Positions 60,252 through 64,000 of a stretch of 64,000 nucleotides of DNA are shown here, in pieces. The notes under the pieces were generated by a model. That model made no database searches. It was not told the origin of the DNA and saw only the letters and a list, made by a program, of their open reading frames with translations. Every line of letters starts with the position of its first letter. Positions within the stretch are counted from its first letter, which is position 1. Source of the stretch: an uncultured Trueperaceae bacterium (GTDB taxonomy: Bacteria; Deinococcota; Deinococci; Deinococcales; Trueperaceae); contig CALMXZ010000011.1 of assembly GCA_937873495.1 (NCBI GenBank), forward strand, positions 1 through 64,000. Direction: 5' to 3'. A program made the translations under genes and the position numbers.

Positions 60252-60290
60252 TCGGTTCCTACCGCCTCGGCATGAGGCGGTAGGAACCGA
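60252..60290 (+). terminator. strong intercistronic hairpin between binding protein and permease
   Basis: A perfect 17-bp inverted repeat (TCGGTTCCTACCGCCTC / GAGGCGGTAGGAACCGA) with a 5-base loop sits between the binding protein and the permease. It could partly terminate transcription or protect the upstream mRNA, giving more binding protein than permease. Confidence 0.75.
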
Positions 60291-60312
60291 AGTCGACCGC
60301 TGACCCGACCTC

Positions 60313-61335
60313 GTGGACCTGCTCAAGTTCATCACCCGCCGCCTCGCGCTCTCCATCCTCGTGCTCGTCGGGGTGGCGACGATCGTCTTCACCCTGACGC
60401 GGATCATCCCGTCGGACCCGGCCTCCTTGTACTTGGGGCCACGCGCGCGTCCGGCCGAGATCGCAGACATCCAGAAGCGGTTCGGCTTCGACCGGCCGCT
60501 CATCGAGCAGTACGGTCAGTACATGCGCGGGCTCGCCAGGGGCGACCTTGGCAACTCGCTCGCCACCAAGCGGCCCGTCACGCAGGAGCTCGGCTCGCGC
60601 ATCGCCGCCACGCTCGAGCTGATGCTGGCCGCCATGCTCCTCGCCGTCGGCATCGGCATCCCGCTTGGAGTCGCCTCGACCCGGTTGCGGGGGAGCCTCG
60701 GGGAGGCCATCGTGCGCATCACCTCCGTGATCGGCGTGTCCTTGCCTGCCTTCTGGCTCGGTCTGCTCCTCCAACTCGTGTTCGTGCACGTGCTCGGCTG
60801 GTTCCCGTCTGCCGGGCGCGTCGACTCCGGCCTGCGCTTCGTGGCGCCCATCACGGGCATCACCGGGCTCAACCTCCTCGACACGCTGCTGACGGGCAAC
60901 CTCACCGCGTTCCGCGACGCGCTGGCGCACATCGTGCTGCCGGCAGTGACGTTGGCCGCCTACCCCATCGGGCTGGTGACGCGCATGACGCGCGCGGCCA
61001 TGCTCGAGGTGCTGTCGCAGGACTACATCCGCACGGCGCGAGCCTACGGGGTGGCCGAGAGGCGCGTGCTCGGGCGTTTCGCGCTGCGCAACGCCATCGG
61101 GCCGACGCTCACCGTCATCGGGCTGACGATGGCGTTCATGCTCACAGGGACCTTCTACGTCGAGGTCATCTACGCCTGGCCCGGCCTCGGCTCCTTCACC
61201 GTGCGCTCCTTCCTCAACGTCGACTACCCCGCCATCCTCGGCATGACGCTCTTCGGTGCCGCCGGCTACGTCCTGGTCAATCTTGTCGTCGACGCCAGCC
61301 AGGCGTTACTCGACCCGCGCGTGAGGGTGGCGTGA
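60313..61335 (+). CDS. ABC transporter permease (DppB/OppB type)
   Basis: 340 residues with six membrane helices. It starts at GTG with FITRRLALSILVLVGVATIVFTLTRIIPSDPA, the DppB hallmark. The coupling-helix EAA motif reads TARAYGVAERRVLGRFALRNAIGP. PAFWLGLLLQLVF and YAWPGLGSFTVRSFLNVDYP are also typical. Its stop overlaps the second permease gene by four bases. Confidence 0.92.
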   Translation: MDLLKFITRRLALSILVLVGVATIVFTLTRIIPSDPASLYLGPRARPAEIADIQKRFGFDRPLIEQYGQYMRGLARGDLGNSLATKRPVTQELGSRIAATLELMLAAMLLAVGIGIPLGVASTRLRGSLGEAIVRITSVIGVSLPAFWLGLLLQLVFVHVLGWFPSAGRVDSGLRFVAPITGITGLNLLDTLLTGNLTAFRDALAHIVLPAVTLAAYPIGLVTRMTRAAMLEVLSQDYIRTARAYGVAERRVLGRFALRNAIGPTLTVIGLTMAFMLTGTFYVEVIYAWPGLGSFTVRSFLNVDYPAILGMTLFGAAGYVLVNLVVDASQALLDPRVRVA

Positions 61336-62315
61336 GGCGCGGCGGCTCCGGGGTGACCGGTGCCGGCTGGCGCATGTTCGTCGGCGGCCTGGCCGTCGGC
61401 CACACCGGCGACCGCGAGCCGACCGGGCGTGAGGGGCGTGAGGGGCAAGACGACCTCGCGCCGCCGCGCAGCACGTGGCAGCGGGCCCTCTCCGTTCTCA
61501 AGCGCGACCCCCTCGCGCTCTTCGGCATCTGCTGCGTCGTCCTGCTCATCGTCGTGGCGGCGTTCGCGCCCAAGCTGGCGCCCTACCCGGCCATGGGTGA
61601 GGGGCGGTCGTCGGTCTCGACTCGCGTCTCGGCCCCGTCGAAGGAGTTCGTGCTCGGCACGGACCGGCTCGGGCGCGACGTGCTCAGCCGCATCATCTAC
61701 GGGGCCCGGCCCGCGTTGATCGCGCCGCTCATCGTCGTGCTCCTGGCCGTCGCCATCGGGGCGCCGCTCGGCGCCATCGCCGGACTGATGGGCGGGTGGG
61801 TCGACGAGGCGATCATGCGCGTCTGCGATCTCTTCCTCGCCTTCCCCTCGCTCCTCCTGGCCATGGCCATAGTCGCGCTGCAAGGCCCGAGCCTCACGAA
61901 CGCCGTCATAGCCCTGGCCGTCTCCTGGTGGCCCTGGTACACGCGCCTCGTGCGCGGCGTGGCGCTCTCGCTGCGCCATCAGGCGTTCGTCGAGGCGGCT
62001 AGGGCCCTCGGCGCGAGCACGCCGAAGATCATGCTGCGCCACATCCTCCCGAACTCCATCACCCCGATCCTCGTGCAGGCCTCCCTCGACGTCGGCACCG
62101 TGATCCTCGCCACGACCGGCCTCGCCTTCATCGGGCTCGGCAGTCAACCGCCGGCGGCGGACTGGGGCCTGATGATCGAGGACGGGCGCGCCCTCCTGCG
62201 CACGGCCTGGTGGACGAGCACCTTCCCCGGCCTCGCCATCTTCCTGGCGGTGCTGAGCTTCAACCTCGTCGGAGACGCGCTACGCGACCTCTTCGACCCC
62301 AAGGAGTACAGATGA
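61332..62315 (+). CDS. ABC transporter permease (DppC/OppC type)
   Basis: 327 residues, six membrane helices after a Gly/Arg-rich cytoplasmic start. FVLGTDRLGRDVLSRIIYGARPAL is the DppC signature, EAARALGASTPKIMLRHILPN the EAA loop, and GLAFIGLGSQPPAADWGLMIEDGR the last block. GTG start overlaps the preceding permease (GTGA). No ATPase gene follows; the ATP-binding subunits must be encoded elsewhere. Confidence 0.92.
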   Translation: MRRGGSGVTGAGWRMFVGGLAVGHTGDREPTGREGREGQDDLAPPRSTWQRALSVLKRDPLALFGICCVVLLIVVAAFAPKLAPYPAMGEGRSSVSTRVSAPSKEFVLGTDRLGRDVLSRIIYGARPALIAPLIVVLLAVAIGAPLGAIAGLMGGWVDEAIMRVCDLFLAFPSLLLAMAIVALQGPSLTNAVIALAVSWWPWYTRLVRGVALSLRHQAFVEAARALGASTPKIMLRHILPNSITPILVQASLDVGTVILATTGLAFIGLGSQPPAADWGLMIEDGRALLRTAWWTSTFPGLAIFLAVLSFNLVGDALRDLFDPKEYR

Positions 62316-62340
62316 GACCTCTAGTGAGCGAGGCCGCCTC

Positions 62341-63234
62341 GTGAGCCGGCCGTTCGGGTTGGCCGCCGTGCAGATGGCCGTAGAGCCGTGGGACCCGCCT
62401 GCCACCGTCGCCAAGATGACGGGCGTGGCGCAGCGCATCGTGCACTCCTTCCCGTGGGTGGACATGCTCGTCTTCCCGGAGCTGGCCGCCTCCGGGGTCG
62501 CGCAGTTCGGGCGCCTGCCCAGCCGCGAGGAGTACGCGCTCTGCCGCGCGCCCATCCCAGGACCGCTCACCGACGAGCTGTGCGCGCTCGCCAAGCGCCT
62601 GGGCCGCTGGCTCGTGCCGGGGTCGCTCTACGAGCTGGAGGGCGACGCCTGCTACAACACCGCCATCGCCATCTCGCCCGCCGGCGAGATCGTGGCGCGC
62701 TACCGCAAGGTCTTCCCCTGGTACCCGTTCGAGGCGGAGGCCAAGGCCGGCACCGAGTACGGCGTCTTCGACGTACCCGGCGTGGGCCGGTTCGGCCTCT
62801 CGATCTGCTACGACATGTGGTTCCCTGAGACGGTGCGAACGCTCGCCTGGATGGGCGCCGAGGTGATCCTCCACCCCACCCTGACGACGACGCAGGACCG
62901 CGAGCTCGAGACGGTGCTCAGCCGCGCGCACGCCATCACGAACCAGGTGTACTTCCTCGACGTCAACGCGGTCGGCGCGTGGGGCGGCGGACGCTCGCTG
63001 CTCGTCGGTCCTGAGGGGCTCGTCTTGCACCAGGCCGGTGAGCGTGAGGCGTTCTTCGTGCAGCGCATCGACCTCGACGAGGTCAGCCGGGCCCGGGAGA
63101 CGGGCACCTTGGGCATCGCCCAGACGTGGAAGCAGCTCCGCGATTACGGCATGCGCTTCCCGCCGTACCAGGAAGGGTTCGAGCGCGGCGAGGTCTTCAA
63201 GGGCCTCGGCGAGTTGAAGCTGACCGGGCGCTGA
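62341..63234 (+). CDS. carbon-nitrogen hydrolase (nitrilase superfamily)
   Basis: 297 residues. The Glu-Lys-Cys triad is complete: Glu in MLVFPELAASG, Lys in ARYRKVFPWYP and Cys in SICYDMWFPETV. FGLAAVQMAVEPWDPP starts the chain. Such enzymes hydrolyse amides, carbamoyl groups or nitriles; this one is more amidase-like. It begins 25 bases after the permease, so it is the last gene of the importer operon and may act on the imported compound. Substrate unknown. Confidence 0.9.
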   Translation: MSRPFGLAAVQMAVEPWDPPATVAKMTGVAQRIVHSFPWVDMLVFPELAASGVAQFGRLPSREEYALCRAPIPGPLTDELCALAKRLGRWLVPGSLYELEGDACYNTAIAISPAGEIVARYRKVFPWYPFEAEAKAGTEYGVFDVPGVGRFGLSICYDMWFPETVRTLAWMGAEVILHPTLTTTQDRELETVLSRAHAITNQVYFLDVNAVGAWGGGRSLLVGPEGLVLHQAGEREAFFVQRIDLDEVSRARETGTLGIAQTWKQLRDYGMRFPPYQEGFERGEVFKGLGELKLTGR

Positions 63235-63357
63235 CGGCGGCTCGGCCACCTGGGGGGTCGTACGGTCGGCCGGCTGTGCCGCATCCGCCGTTCCGAAGGT
63301 CACTACGCTCTACTATCGCCTCGGGCAGGACATCCCACGAGGCCTTAGGAGCCGAGC

Positions 63358-64000
63358 ATGACCAACGAGACGGTCCCCTCCCAGCGCCGCCGCCGACCCG
63401 GTCGGCGGTTCGCAGGCGCGGCGTCGATCGCCGTCCTCCTGGCGGTGTGCGGCACGCTTACGGCGTGCAGCACGCCCACACCACCCCCGAGCGACGACGC
63501 CAACGTCTTCCTCCTCATCGCCAACTACTCGGGGCACCACATCGAGGTGCTGAGCGCGGTGGACGACCCGGCCGCGCTACAACACGACACGGGCGCCGGC
63601 TTCACGACGGAGGACGACGCCTCCGTGGCCATGGCCGTCTTCGGGCCCGACGGCCGCATCTACGTAGCCGACCACGGCGTCGGGCGGATCCTCGTCTACG
63701 ACGCCGATGCGGCCTTCGCCGCCTCCGCCCCTGCTCCGGTGGCCGTCATCACGAGCGCGGACATCATCGAGCCCGTGGCACTGGCCTTCAACGCGGCGGG
63801 CGAGCTCTGGGTGGTGGACCGCAGGCGCTCGTCGGAAGGCGATCCGCACGCCAACCGTCTGGTCAAGCTGCATAGCGCCGGCACGGCCGTTGGGCCAACG
63901 GACCTGGACGGTACGACCGTCGTCGAGTTCGACGACGCCGCCTCGCCGGACTTCAAGTACGACCAGCTCGGTGGGCTGTTCATAGACCAGACGGGCAACA
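63358..64000 (+). CDS. lipoprotein with NHL/beta-propeller-like repeats (3' end missing)
   Basis: 214 codons are present before the window ends. The signal peptide SIAVLLAVCGTLTAC ends in a Cys that fits a lipobox (LTAC). The mature part has DGRIYVADHGVGRILVYDAD and PVALAFNAAGELWVVDRRRS, units typical of propeller blades found in NHL and SMP-30-like proteins. TTAGGAG lies six bases before the ATG. TACTAT at 63311-63316 could be the -10. I cannot name a function. Confidence 0.75.
   Translation, partial: MTNETVPSQRRRRPGRRFAGAASIAVLLAVCGTLTACSTPTPPPSDDANVFLLIANYSGHHIEVLSAVDDPAALQHDTGAGFTTEDDASVAMAVFGPDGRIYVADHGVGRILVYDADAAFAASAPAPVAVITSADIIEPVALAFNAAGELWVVDRRRSSEGDPHANRLVKLHSAGTAVGPTDLDGTTVVEFDDAASPDFKYDQLGGLFIDQTGN

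Overview
The window is about 70% G+C bacterial chromosome, densely packed with housekeeping genes on both strands. No phage, integrase, insertion sequence or CRISPR array is visible. The gene content fits the Deinococcota, plausibly a Trueperaceae-like relative of Thermus and Deinococcus. The reasons are a TrmH very like the Thermus enzyme, a DNA polymerase I with a decayed proofreading domain as in Taq, a cell envelope with an ExbB/ExbD system plus class A PBP, and many genes whose only promoter element is a TANNNT -10 box 5-9 bases before the start codon, the leaderless architecture known from Deinococcus. The taxonomic call is inference; no rRNA is present.

Layout. 1-13200: an FAD/Fe-S D-2-hydroxyacid dehydrogenase, argS, lon with an HspR-type HAIR operator, tpiA with an M24 peptidase, a phosphohexomutase, argB and a 58-residue small protein. 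13391-18595: envelope genes (LysM-M23 hydrolase, metallophosphoesterase, and an exbB-exbD operon ending in an unusual TonB-like/DUF3048 fusion). 18689-24707: ppc, a YmdB phosphodiesterase divergent from an Lrp regulator, a DinG-type helicase and tRNA-Leu(GAG). 24779-28316: a transglutaminase-like protein, a GNAT acetyltransferase, a decayed patch with remnants of a signal peptidase I and a cupin, then a three-gene exported copper-type operon ending in copC. 28388-33867: YbaK, TrmH, a PQQ-type sugar dehydrogenase, a P1 peptidase and a PBP1A.

33988-38064 is a trp operon, trpL-trpE-trpG-(glycosyltransferase)-trpD. It is preceded by a 17-codon leader peptide with two Trp codons and mutually exclusive hairpins, so it looks like a complete attenuator starting on a leaderless mRNA. 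Next come fabI, a response regulator fused to a BTAD domain, a CDP-alcohol transferase-SDR-polA operon and glmM. 46251-50753 holds a secreted repeat protein, a BON-LysM protein, a MarR regulator with a Cys-rich tail behind a perfect palindrome, and an MFS exporter.

50860-64000: a YcaQ-type DNA glycosylase; an mhqR-mhqE/O-mhqD-like quinone-response operon with a palindrome across its promoter; a DapB lacking the usual catalytic His pair; a 1073-residue MalT/BTAD activator divergent from a peptide-type ABC importer (binding protein, two permeases, no ATPase) followed by a nitrilase-family hydrolase; and a lipoprotein cut by the window end.

The main candidates for new biology are the leaderless trp attenuator, the TonB-DUF3048 fusion beside ExbBD, the glycosyltransferase inside the trp operon, and the several palindrome- or direct-repeat-controlled regulator loci.
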